39,565 nt of DNA, from positions 1 to 39,565 of the forward strand of contig JAKSDI010000313.1 of NCBI GenBank assembly GCA_022360175.1. The letters are read 5' to 3'. This stretch comes from Chitinophagales bacterium (GTDB lineage Bacteria > Bacteroidota > Bacteroidia > Chitinophagales > Saprospiraceae). The notes below the pieces were generated by a model, which was not told the DNA's origin, searched no databases, and saw only the letters and a list, made by a program, of their open reading frames with translations. The translations under genes and the position numbers were made by a program. Below, piece by piece: positions 25,915 to 34,534 of this stretch; the stretch's first letter is position 1; each line of letters opens with the position of its first letter.

Positions 25915-28900
25915 ATGAAACCTAATATATATTTAATTACATCCATTTTTCTATTGCTCCTAACTCAAACGATGAGCGCACAGGGGCTATTAATGACCAT
26001 GGAGGCTGATAAAAACTGTATCACCTCAACCTACTGTGTTGATCTGCTATTACAATCAGAACCTGGCCTATCACATGAGATAGGTACATCTGCTGTTTTG
26101 ATGAATTATAATCCAGCAGCAATGCGCTTCAACTCATATACACCTACTCAATTTGACCCTAATGCAGATTGTGGTGCAGTAACGGGTAGCGCATGGGAAG
26201 TACATCAATACGATGCATGGTCACATCCTGGTGATTTTAATCTCGTACTGTATTTAGCCAATGATGCTAGTACCTGTCCAAGTATCATCACTGACCAACC
26301 GATACAAATCGGTACTGTTTGTTTTGATATTCTCCAGCAAGGAGGTAATCCAGATTTATCTATTGACAAAGACCATGTTTCCTTTAATAGTCGTAGTAAT
26401 AATGATGGGACCTCTCAAATTCCGTTGACGGATTTTAAGGTTATCAATGCACCACAGTTATTAGCCTGTGACTGCCCAGGTACGGGTACACCTTGCGATG
26501 ATCAGAATGTATATACAGTAGATGACCGTTATGACCTTTATTGCAATTGCCAGGGAATTTATTCAGATAGCGATCAGGATGGCATACTGGATGGTATAGA
26601 TCCATGTATAGACCTTGCATACGAAGCAGAAGAAGCGGTTTACTCTGGTCCTACTTTCCGCAATAATGAACCTCAATTTTATGGTGTTGGTTATCTCGAC
26701 TATGCCAACGATCCCAGCCATTTTATAGATTTCACTGTTGAAATTCCTCAGGATGGTGAGTACACCATGAATATTCGTTATGCGTCTAGTACCTATAATC
26801 GTACTTTGTCTTTATCCATTGATACCGTACTAATTGATGATCAATTCTTTTTTCCTCTAACTAGCTCATGGGCTGACTGGCAAGAGGTAAGTATCAATCA
26901 GACCTTTGAAGCAGGTCCCCATACGATCAACCTGGCAGGCAATGGTAGCTACGGCCCCAATGTAGACCGCATTACCCTTTCTATATGTAATGATTGCGAT
27001 TTGAGTGGGCAAATGTGTGACGACGGCAATCCTTGTACCATTGATGATGTTTATGATGCCAACTGTAATTGTGGTGGTAGAATAGTAGATGAAGATGGTG
27101 ACCAGGTGGCAGATGCTTGTGATAGCCATGTAGGCGGAGCTGAAGATTTACCTATAGAAGTAGGCCTCATCAATGCTGTTGGAGATACCTGGCAAACAGT
27201 TACGCTGGAGCAATCCTATGAATCCATGATAGTAGTAGCAACTCCTCTCCTACCCGATGCCAATGCACTTCCCGCTGTGACTCGTATAAAAAATGCTGCT
27301 GGCAATAGTTTTGATTTAAAAATCCAAAATCCGGGCGGGACATTCGATGCGGAATACGCGGTCTATTATGTAGTAGTAGAAGAAGGCATATATAAAGAGG
27401 CATATGATGGTATCAAGATGGAAGCATACCGAGTTCCATCCACTATAACGGCTCATAGCAGTAACTGGGCTAGAGAAGCGCGTAGCTACCAACAAACTTA
27501 TAGCCAGCCTGTTGTTATTGGGCAAGTCATGAGTGAAAATGACCTGGAATGGTCTGTTTTTTGGGCATCAGAAGCAGCTAATCGCAGAAATATACCGAGT
27601 ACCAATGATTTAGCTGCTGGTAAGCATAAAGCAGAAGATACTCCTATCAATGAAACCATAGAAGAAATAGGCATTATCGTAATTGAACAAGGAATTTACG
27701 AGGCTCGAAATAAAGTACTGGAAGCAGCAGTAGGCCCCAGAACCATCCGCGGCATCAACAATAACGGACATCAATATGACATCAATAGTTCTGTATTAAA
27801 AGGTGCTGTACTTTCTGCTAATGGCATGCGGGGTGGTAATGGCTATTGGCCTGTATTATTTGGCCCTAGCCCTGTAACAGAAACCAAGATTACAATGATT
27901 GCTGATGAAGATCAGGTAGCAGACATGGAGCGTAATCACACTAGAGAGCAGGTCGCTTATCTGGCTTTTGAAGAGCGCATATGCCTGGAAGATGCTGATA
28001 ATGACCTGGTTTGTGATAATGAAGATATATGCCCCGGGTTTGATGACAAAATAGATAGTGATGAAGATGGAATACCTGATGGCTGTGACGATTGTGATAA
28101 TCGCCTTGTTGGACACCCTTGTGATGATGGTATTGAATGCACAATACTCGATGTATATACTCCCGATTGTGGTTGCGCTGGTATACCATTTGATAGTGAT
28201 AATGATGGCGTATGCAATTGGGAAGATATCTGTGATGGTGGTGATGACAATCTGGATGTAGATAACGACGGTATACCAGATGATTGTGACCCTAATATAG
28301 GCGATGCATCAACCATGCCTATAGAAACTGGACATATTACAGATGTAGGTGATAATTGGCAAACTGTCAACTTATCCCATAGCTTTACCTCTATGGTCGT
28401 AGTGGCTACTGTACAATTGGACAATAACAGCATGGCCCCTGTAGTAACACGTGTACGCAATGCTGCCGGGAATAGCTTTGAACTGAAAGTGCAAAATCCA
28501 AGCAATCTTACTTCTGATCTGTATGACGTATATTATATGGTAGTGGAAGAAGGAATTTACCGAGATGCATTCGATGGCGTGACAATGGAAGCCAGAAAGA
28601 TTAATAGCTCAGCTACTACCGGCATGGGCAATCATAATAGAGAACAGCGTGAATATCTTCAGGCGTATAATAAGCCAGTTGTTTTAGGCCAGGTAATGAC
28701 CGAAAATGATACACTTTGGTCTGTTTTCTGGTCTTCCCTATCAAATAGTAGCGGTACCCCGGCATCTGCGACTAGCCTTGCAGCGGGCAAACATATCGGT
28801 GCTGATACGATCACCAATAGAGCAAATGAGACGCTTGGCATGATCGTCATTGATAGTGGAGCATATACTCTAAGAGGCATTCATATGGAAGCTAAAGTTG

Positions 28901-29514
28901 GTGATAACACAATACTAGGAGTTGGCAATAATGGCAATACTGGCTTCCAATACCCCATAAATATGACCAACGCAAATGGTGCCATATTGAGTACTGCCGG
29001 TATGAATGGAGGAGACACCCATTGGCCAGTTCTCTTTAGTGAGACACCATTCCTCGATACCGCTTTTGTCCTTTCCGTCGACGAGGATCAGATTACTGAT
29101 AGTGAAAGGGCTCATACTACTGAGGAAGTGGCATATATTGTATTTGACAACTCACAAGCCATTCCGTTTTCACTTGAAGATAATGAGGACGAAGCATTTA
29201 GTAATAATCAGGAAGAGGTCAATCCGACACCTGAAATAATAGCACCCGCAAATCGTTCTTCAGACTTATTACTCTACCCAAATCCAGCATATAATCAGTT
29301 AACATTAGAAGCTGAAGCAGTTCAAAATGGTGAAAGACGTATCGTGATTACTGATATATCAGGAAAGCCATTCCTGGCACAAGTACTCCTACGAGACGAC
29401 AATATTTTCATCAAACATGAATTAGACATCAGCCAGCTGCCAACTGGTACTTATTTTCTACAATTATGGATAGGAAATGAGCGACAAGTAGAACCTTTTG
29501 TTATTGCTCGATAA
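25915..29514 (+). CDS. Large T9SS-sorted surface protein with cohesin-like, CBM6-like and duplicated domains
   Basis: A 1199-residue secreted protein with a signal peptide (about 1-22, ending MSAQ). Residues about 23-180 form a beta-rich domain with a cohesin-like pattern (VLMNYNPAAMRFNSYTP, IQIGTVCFDIL). Cys-rich TSP3/EGF-like linkers follow at about 188-232, 361-404 and 690-795 (CDDGNPCTIDDVYDANCNCG; DSDNDGVCNWEDIC). Residues about 235-357 are a CBM6/35-like domain (AYEAEEAVYSGP, ADWQEVSINQTFEAGPHTIN). A domain of about 275 residues occurs twice (about 409-686 and 797-1078) and I cannot name it. The end (about 1116-1199, LLLYPNPAYNQLTLEAEA) is a type A T9SS sorting domain. It is the last gene of the DUF1800-DUF1501 operon. 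Confidence 0.85.
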   Translation: MKPNIYLITSIFLLLLTQTMSAQGLLMTMEADKNCITSTYCVDLLLQSEPGLSHEIGTSAVLMNYNPAAMRFNSYTPTQFDPNADCGAVTGSAWEVHQYDAWSHPGDFNLVLYLANDASTCPSIITDQPIQIGTVCFDILQQGGNPDLSIDKDHVSFNSRSNNDGTSQIPLTDFKVINAPQLLACDCPGTGTPCDDQNVYTVDDRYDLYCNCQGIYSDSDQDGILDGIDPCIDLAYEAEEAVYSGPTFRNNEPQFYGVGYLDYANDPSHFIDFTVEIPQDGEYTMNIRYASSTYNRTLSLSIDTVLIDDQFFFPLTSSWADWQEVSINQTFEAGPHTINLAGNGSYGPNVDRITLSICNDCDLSGQMCDDGNPCTIDDVYDANCNCGGRIVDEDGDQVADACDSHVGGAEDLPIEVGLINAVGDTWQTVTLEQSYESMIVVATPLLPDANALPAVTRIKNAAGNSFDLKIQNPGGTFDAEYAVYYVVVEEGIYKEAYDGIKMEAYRVPSTITAHSSNWAREARSYQQTYSQPVVIGQVMSENDLEWSVFWASEAANRRNIPSTNDLAAGKHKAEDTPINETIEEIGIIVIEQGIYEARNKVLEAAVGPRTIRGINNNGHQYDINSSVLKGAVLSANGMRGGNGYWPVLFGPSPVTETKITMIADEDQVADMERNHTREQVAYLAFEERICLEDADNDLVCDNEDICPGFDDKIDSDEDGIPDGCDDCDNRLVGHPCDDGIECTILDVYTPDCGCAGIPFDSDNDGVCNWEDICDGGDDNLDVDNDGIPDDCDPNIGDASTMPIETGHITDVGDNWQTVNLSHSFTSMVVVATVQLDNNSMAPVVTRVRNAAGNSFELKVQNPSNLTSDLYDVYYMVVEEGIYRDAFDGVTMEARKINSSATTGMGNHNREQREYLQAYNKPVVLGQVMTENDTLWSVFWSSLSNSSGTPASATSLAAGKHIGADTITNRANETLGMIVIDSGAYTLRGIHMEAKVGDNTILGVGNNGNTGFQYPINMTNANGAILSTAGMNGGDTHWPVLFSETPFLDTAFVLSVDEDQITDSERAHTTEEVAYIVFDNSQAIPFSLEDNEDEAFSNNQEEVNPTPEIIAPANRSSDLLLYPNPAYNQLTLEAEAVQNGERRIVITDISGKPFLAQVLLRDDNIFIKHELDISQLPTGTYFLQLWIGNERQVEPFVIAR

Positions 29515-29549
29515 GCATAGAACAAAAGGAAAACCCTTCATTAAAATCT

Positions 29550-29582
29550 GCTCTAGGCACTATGTAGTGCTTAGAGCGATTT
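29550..29582. terminator. Bidirectional hairpin terminator between convergent genes
   Basis: GCTCTAGGCACTA (29550-29562) and TAGTGCTTAGAGC (29565-29577) form a nearly perfect stem with a tight loop and one mismatch. ATTTT-containing sequence follows on either strand (GATTTTC on plus, AGATTTTAATG on minus). It lies between the stop of the 1199-residue gene (29514) and the stop of the minus-strand TPR-LuxR gene (29630), so it serves both. Confidence 0.7.
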
Positions 29583-29629
29583 TCTGTATACGACTGAGGA
29601 GGACGTTTTACAAGTTTACATCAGCTTTT

Positions 29630-31273
29630 TTACGAATCTCCAAAATTATTTAGGAATTTAACAATATCATCATTGGGATGAAGTTTGAATTTCTTTCTTA
29701 ATCGGTATCGCCCCATTCTTATTGCTTTTTCACTCACATTTCTAATAGATGCAATTTCCTTACTTGCCAGATTAAGCCTTATATAACCGCAAAGTTGACG
29801 TTCGTGTGGTGTCAATTCAGGATAACGTTGCTCTAGTTTTTGATAAAATTCAATATTCAATTCTTCAACATCTTTATAAATATTATCCAGGTCTTCATTA
29901 ATTCTAAGATGAGATGAAGTAAGACTTTTCAGCTCTCTCACCGATCTGATGCTTTCGGAAGGTACACTTCGTTCTAACTTCGTTAATCCTTTTGTAAGTT
30001 GAGCAAGAAATTTATTTCTACGCGAAATATCCAATGCCATGTTGGTTATATAATTACTTTTATATTCTAATTCTCTCTGTATCTTTTCTTTCTCAAGAAC
30101 TTCGCTTTTAAATTTTTGATCTGCCAATTTTTTTTCTAATGAAAACAACTCTTGTTTTCGCTTTAAATCAGAGCGCATTTTATTGATGATACTCCCTCCT
30201 ATTACCAAAGCAAGTGTAATTCCTATCCCTAACAGGTATTTATGCTGCAGATTAATGACTTGCTGTTGCTCCAACTGTTGAATTTCTGCCTGATTCGCAT
30301 TTAATTGTTTTTCCTTTTGAGCCGTTTCATACATGACTTCCAAATTGGCTATCTTTTGGAGCATAGCATCATTATTAATCGAATCTTTCAAATAGGAATA
30401 ACGCAGATAATAATCCAGCGACTCTTCATAATCTCCTTTTGTCATATGCAAATACGCCATATCCCTATAAGTGATGGAAATTAAATTGCTGAAATTGTAT
30501 TTATAGGCAGTATCCAGGCAAATTTGAAAACTTTTAAGCGCATTGGAGTAATCTCCTATCATCGTATAAGCATTTCCCAAATTTTCATGAGAACCTGCAA
30601 TTGCCTTTGTATTGCCTGTCGACCGATGAATAGCGAGTGCTTCTTTTATATAGGGAAGTGCTTTGTGGCCATCATCCATATTAATGTAATAATAGCTGAA
30701 ATTATTAAGTGGGTACGTTTTCATTTTTTGATCCCCTATTGAATCAAAAACAGCATAAGAATATTCAAAATGCTCCAAGGCTTTTTCATTCTCTCTATTT
30801 CTCATTGCTATAATTCCCAACCCATTATATGCATGCCCAACACCTAGCATATCATTATTTTCCTGGGAAATATTCAAAGCTTTACGTGTATATTCTTCCG
30901 CCAAATTATTCTGCTCCAACTCTATATGGATCGCAGCTATTCTTATTAAAGTTTTAGGCCTCAAATAAGTACTATCTAGCAAACCTGCTTCCTCCTCTGC
31001 TTTTAATAAATAACTGATGGCTTCATCATACGTTCCTAAATCATAGTAATACTCACCTAAAGAAGAATAAGATTGGTATATACCATAATGATAGCTGACT
31101 TCTTGAGATAAGGATAAAATCTCTTCAAGTGTTGCTAAAACTACATGAGATGAATCTCCATGTAATTGCATGCTTTCTTCCAATAGGAGGTCTATTTGTT
31201 CATGTTCTGATGATTGACTATCCAGGTTAAAAGATACAAATGGGAGAATTATCAATAAAAAGGTACGCTTCAT
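29630..31273 (-). CDS. TPR-LuxR membrane-anchored transcriptional regulator
   Basis: A 547-residue protein of the Bacteroidota TPR-TM-HTH type. A signal-like hydrophobic N-terminus precedes tandem tetratricopeptide repeats at about 50-310 (YQSYSSLGEYYYDLGTYDEA; GSHENLGNAYTMIGDYSNAL), which are therefore periplasmic. A transmembrane helix lies at about 344-362 (YLLGIGITLALVIGGSII). A cytosolic coiled coil follows (about 365-430), then a LuxR-type helix-turn-helix at about 486-540 (LTPHERQLCGYIRLNLASKE, IASIRNVSEKAIRMGRYRLR). It lacks a receiver domain, so control is probably direct transmembrane signalling. It converges with the DUF1800 operon and is divergent from the 503-residue gene; candidate shared motifs are noted upstream of it. 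Confidence 0.9.
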   Translation of the reverse strand: MKRTFLLIILPFVSFNLDSQSSEHEQIDLLLEESMQLHGDSSHVVLATLEEILSLSQEVSYHYGIYQSYSSLGEYYYDLGTYDEAISYLLKAEEEAGLLDSTYLRPKTLIRIAAIHIELEQNNLAEEYTRKALNISQENNDMLGVGHAYNGLGIIAMRNRENEKALEHFEYSYAVFDSIGDQKMKTYPLNNFSYYYINMDDGHKALPYIKEALAIHRSTGNTKAIAGSHENLGNAYTMIGDYSNALKSFQICLDTAYKYNFSNLISITYRDMAYLHMTKGDYEESLDYYLRYSYLKDSINNDAMLQKIANLEVMYETAQKEKQLNANQAEIQQLEQQQVINLQHKYLLGIGITLALVIGGSIINKMRSDLKRKQELFSLEKKLADQKFKSEVLEKEKIQRELEYKSNYITNMALDISRRNKFLAQLTKGLTKLERSVPSESIRSVRELKSLTSSHLRINEDLDNIYKDVEELNIEFYQKLEQRYPELTPHERQLCGYIRLNLASKEIASIRNVSEKAIRMGRYRLRKKFKLHPNDDIVKFLNNFGDS

Positions 31274-31410
31274 CTTGATTTTATTATAAATGAATCAGGA
31301 TCAAAGGAATGATAAAAAGATAGATGTATTAATAGGAATTAGGCATACAAAGAGGTGAACGCAAAAATATTGATAATTTCTTCATTATAAAACACCCTAT
31401 AAAGATCAGA

Positions 31411-31499
31411 GGCATCATGTAGTCCCACATTATTTGCATTAAATTATCTATTTGCAGATATAAAAAAACATTTATAGCGGTAGAGGCTTTATGTAGCCC
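31411..31499. promoter_or_regulatory. Two candidate operator sites upstream of the TPR-LuxR gene
   Basis: GGCATCATGTAGTCCCA (31411-31427) shares 14 of 17 positions with the site upstream of the DUF1800 operon (21829-21845). A third relative, GGCTTTATGTAGCCC (31485-31499), has perfectly complementary arms GGCT/AGCC. The sites are about 138 and 212 bp from the start of the TPR-LuxR gene. A related string GGCTTTATGTCGCCC also occurs at 18628-18642. Binding is inferred from recurrence and symmetry. Confidence 0.35.
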
Positions 31500-31840
31500 A
31501 AAAAGAGTTGAAAAAACGATGCAATTCTAATAGACTTGTATTCAAGGTACAATTACACGAGATAGATTATTTATTAACGCGAGATAGTATTAAAACAATT
31601 GCAAATTCCCTTCGATATTCAACATAAGTCTACACCTAAACAACTACGACACTATTAACTTCACAAGTTTGGAAAAACATTATTGCCCTAAGAGGTTTAA
31701 AACAGTTTTATAAGATAGATGTGTATCCATGGTCATCCAGGCTTAACTATTTGGATACATCATTTACTGATGATCTTCAATAAAGCTATTATACCTCATT
31801 CGTAAAGGCAATCTACAATATGTAACAAATCATAAATCTT

Positions 31841-31954
31841 ATGAAAACAGTTAGCCTGACTAGTTTCAAAACGATGGCTTTTTTTGCCATACTTGACTTA
31901 AGCTGGGATATAGCTTATAAACGGAATTTGCTAGTGTGTGCTCATTTCCTTTGA
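31841..31954 (+). CDS. Marginal small ORF (37 codons)
   Basis: An ATG frame beginning MKTVSLTSFKTMAFFAILDL and ending at TGA 31954, 62 bp before the 503-residue gene. It has a basic start and a hydrophobic middle but no recognisable family, and the ATGGC/GCCAT hairpin within it may matter more than the peptide. It could be a leader peptide. Chance is the more likely explanation in AT-rich DNA. Confidence 0.18.
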   Translation: MKTVSLTSFKTMAFFAILDLSWDIAYKRNLLVCAHFL

Positions 31955-32016
31955 CCTTCTTCTCTGACAACTCTTTATAGCCATTAAAAAATAAGCGATG
32001 CACAAATCTACTGAAG

Positions 32017-33528
32017 ATGAAAGAACTAAAGGAACTGGCACTAATTGTCAACTCATTAGAACTAATCATACCTGCCGTTAATTTATTGCCACTCTATTCA
32101 AATTCGAAACTTGGATCACTTTTAAAAGGTGTTGTTGCAGAACAATATGATAATGATCATGATGCTATAAATGATCTATATGCAATTAAAGACCCCAAGA
32201 AAAGCCATGGAGGTTATCGCAAGTTAAAATTCACATTAAAGAAGAGACTTAAAGATGCCATCTTGCTTTTTGATGAGCGCAATAAAAAATATAATGACTA
32301 TCAAAAAGCTTATTACCAATGCTGTAAAGAAGGAGCAGTAGTAAAAATATTGTTAGGCTTGAATGCACGAACAGCAGCAGTTGGTATTGCACAAAGTGTT
32401 CTAAAAAAGGCAAAACAATTCGAGTTCACCAATATAGCTGTAGATATGGCTCTAATTTTAAGATTGCATTATGGTGCTCGCTTAGGAGATAAGGATAAAT
32501 TTACTCATTATAATATAATAGCTAAGAAATATCGGCACTTACTGGAATTAGAAACTAAAGCACAGGAAGTATATATCGAGCTTATTTTATCCTATGTAAA
32601 CAGCCGTTCTCCCAAGATTGAACAACACCACCGCGCTCTACAGGCAATACAGTCTATTGAACAGCCATCCCTACAAAACACTAGTTATCAATTTCAACTT
32701 TATTATTATATGATTAAGTTGATGATCGCTACAACAATCTATGATTATAAAAATGCACTTATTATATGCGATGAAGCTATTAATTGTTTTAATAAAAAGG
32801 CCTATCAGGCTCATGTTCCACTTCAAATTTTTTATTACCAACAGTTAGTCTGTCATACATTCCTTCATCAGTATAACAAAGGGCGCCAAACTGCTGAACA
32901 ATGCCTTAACTTAATCAGCGAAGGCAGTTTCAACTGGTTCAAATATTATGAACTCTATTTCCTGCTGGCGATGCATACTCAAAACTATGAAGATGCCAAT
33001 CGAATTTTTCAGATCGTCACCAGGCACAAGAGGTTCCAATTTCTTCCCGATAATGTATGTGAAATCTGGACCGTTTTTGAAGCCTACCTCTACTACCTCA
33101 GTACTTTAAACAAAATCGGCACTACTACTTCTATACATTCAAAAAAAGGGTTTAAACTTGGTAAATTCATTAATGAAATTTTAATATTTTCTAAGGACAA
33201 AAGTGGTGTTAACGCTGCAGTGCTCATTATTCAAATACTTATTTTGATAGCAGAAAAACGCTATAACGAAACAATTGACCGATTCGAATCTACACAACAG
33301 TATTGCTATCGTTACTTGAAAGGTTCATACACTAAACGCAGCTATATTTTTCTCAAAATGCTGTTAAAAGTAATTCAATTGGGTTTTCAAAAAGATTTAA
33401 TTGAAGAAAAAACGCCTAAATTAAAAGCAGAACTGGAAAACCTTCCTATTGAAGTATCTAATCAGGCAATGGAAGTTGAAATCATCCCCTTTGAACTACT
33501 CTGGAAATACTTATTAGATTCTATATAA
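32017..33528 (+). CDS. Alpha-helical (TPR-like) protein of unknown function
   Basis: I do not recognise the family. The 503-residue protein is predicted to be almost wholly alpha-helical, with repeating amphipathic helix pairs of TPR-like spacing (FQLYYYMIKLMIATTIYDYK, QIFYYQQLVCHTFLHQYNKG, YELYFLLAMHTQNYEDANRI). There is no signal peptide, transmembrane segment or catalytic motif. The N-terminus has a basic stretch (GGYRKLKFTLKKRLKDAILL). Such solenoid proteins usually act as scaffolds or adaptors. The ATG at 32017 is preceded by a weak GAAG. A 403-bp gap and the 142-residue gene follow, then the giant surface-protein gene, so a functional link with those is conceivable but untested. Confidence 0.75.
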   Translation: MKELKELALIVNSLELIIPAVNLLPLYSNSKLGSLLKGVVAEQYDNDHDAINDLYAIKDPKKSHGGYRKLKFTLKKRLKDAILLFDERNKKYNDYQKAYYQCCKEGAVVKILLGLNARTAAVGIAQSVLKKAKQFEFTNIAVDMALILRLHYGARLGDKDKFTHYNIIAKKYRHLLELETKAQEVYIELILSYVNSRSPKIEQHHRALQAIQSIEQPSLQNTSYQFQLYYYMIKLMIATTIYDYKNALIICDEAINCFNKKAYQAHVPLQIFYYQQLVCHTFLHQYNKGRQTAEQCLNLISEGSFNWFKYYELYFLLAMHTQNYEDANRIFQIVTRHKRFQFLPDNVCEIWTVFEAYLYYLSTLNKIGTTTSIHSKKGFKLGKFINEILIFSKDKSGVNAAVLIIQILILIAEKRYNETIDRFESTQQYCYRYLKGSYTKRSYIFLKMLLKVIQLGFQKDLIEEKTPKLKAELENLPIEVSNQAMEVEIIPFELLWKYLLDSI

Positions 33529-33931
33529 TTTAATTTTATCAGGAAACAAAATTTCACTTTTTGTAAAAAGATAGAAAGCTAATAATCTGTTTAGAGGTAG
33601 AACAATATGATACTCCCTCCCTCAAATTACATTTCATTTCTTGTTTGTTGCTAATAATACATTTAGTACTATCAATTTACGAGGTAACACTACGCTTTTT
33701 TTTGTTAATGCGCCCCTTATTCTACTGGCTTACATTTGTATTGAGCTATTAACAAATCAATAAAAAGGTCTAAACCATGAAAAAAGCAATACAAATTCCA
33801 CCCCATCTGTCAATTCAAATATTGATTCCTCTTATATCTAATAAGGTTATCATCATTGATACTACTACTGTATAAAGATACTTCACAAAGCTTTCTTTGA
33901 CATACAAAAAGGCACTATATCCACTAATATC
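33529..33931. other. Intergenic region with one marginal small ORF
   Basis: These 403 bases are AT-rich with no strong coding sequence. A short stem CTTTTT/AAAAAG near 33556 might act as a weak terminator for the 503-residue gene. A 32-codon frame (33777-33875) is the only candidate gene. The last 60 bases before 33932 should carry the promoter and initiation site of the 142-residue gene; I could not assign a clear -7 element. Confidence 0.4.
33777..33875 (+). CDS. Marginal small ORF (32 codons)
   Basis: An ATG frame preceded by AAGGTC, which is unusually Shine-Dalgarno-like for this window. It encodes MKKAIQIPPHLSIQILIPLI and stops at 33875. It begins like the start of a small exported or membrane peptide but is too short to classify. 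It lies 56 bp ahead of the 142-residue gene and could be a leader peptide, a decayed gene start or chance. Confidence 0.25.
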   Translation: MKKAIQIPPHLSIQILIPLISNKVIIIDTTTV

Positions 33932-34360
33932 ATGAGCGTTAATCATAATATTCTCACTAAGAATATCATTCATCCATATTCACCAGTATTGCGCTATTGT
34001 AAAAAATACCATGCAGAAGTTGTTTTTGGCGTCACAAGCAAGAAGTGTGCAGGTCATGGAATTTGCCAGCTATTTCCTCTAAATACGCCTCGTGAAAAAG
34101 AGATTTTTTGTCATCATGGCATAACTACAATATATACCGATGAATTACAAAACATCTTATTTGTCCTAAAGCGATCTACATTAACCAACAATACTCTGAC
34201 ACGCTTTTTCAATTCCAATGAATTCTTAGTGGAAGAGGATTTTTTCATCCCTGCCCATATGCGTATCCGCATGAATTTGCAGCGCTACAAAATAGCTGAA
34301 GGTATCTATATGACCTTCTCTTTCAGTGATCAGCAATTGATCTTTTTCCCGAACAAATAA
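33932..34360 (+). CDS. Small protein with C-x4-C motif, unknown function
   Basis: A 142-residue soluble protein I cannot assign. A Cys pair in KKCAGHGICQLFPL (C-AGHGI-C type spacing) and a third Cys in IFCHHGITTIYT, with adjacent His residues, could bind metal. The C-terminal half is alternating hydrophobic strands (FLVEEDFFIPAHMRIRMNLQ, GIYMTFSFSDQQLIFFPNK). There is no signal peptide. It sits between the helical protein gene and the giant SdrD-B protein gene, 174 bp from the latter. A regulatory or assembly role for the surface protein is possible but only by position. Confidence 0.6.
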   Translation: MSVNHNILTKNIIHPYSPVLRYCKKYHAEVVFGVTSKKCAGHGICQLFPLNTPREKEIFCHHGITTIYTDELQNILFVLKRSTLTNNTLTRFFNSNEFLVEEDFFIPAHMRIRMNLQRYKIAEGIYMTFSFSDQQLIFFPNK

Positions 34361-34457
34361 AAGCGATATAACCGCTAAATATTGATCAGGCATACGCTTA
34401 TCTGATAACAAATATAAGTCACCTTCAACCCTTTCAAGACCTCTCCATCATTCCGCA

Positions 34458-34476
34458 CGAACATATTACATGTTCG
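34458..34476. repeat. Short perfect palindrome upstream of the giant surface protein gene
   Basis: CGAACAT and ATGTTCG (7-bp arms, 5-base spacer) lie 59 bp before the ATG at 34535. There is no T-run, so this is more like an operator or mRNA leader hairpin than a terminator. It is the only symmetric element in this 174-bp gap. Confidence 0.35.
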
Positions 34477-34534
34477 ACCAAGCTGATATTCAACCAACCA
34501 TAATATATGAACAAATCATTAAAGCACAATTCTC

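Larger units (their letters stand above)
31274..32016. other. Long divergent intergenic region, regulatory
   Basis: These 743 bases separate the minus-strand TPR-LuxR gene from the plus-strand 503-residue gene. The base composition is uniformly AT-rich and no strong coding sequence is seen, only a marginal 37-codon frame at 31841. Two ATGTAG-type motifs lie at 31411-31427 and 31485-31499. CGAGATAG occurs twice within 36 bases (about 31559-31594). The size suggests two promoters and possibly an untranslated leader or small RNA for the plus-strand gene. Confidence 0.45.

Noticed and set aside
26866-29115. Minus-strand frames up to 182 codons opposite the 1199-residue gene
   Set aside because: They lie antisense to Cys/Asp-rich repeats, are low in complexity (Ser/Pro/Ile/His runs) and overlap each other; the plus-strand product is well supported.
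34458-34476. CGAACAT palindrome as a terminator
   Set aside because: There is no T-run and it lies just before a start codon; kept only as a possible operator.
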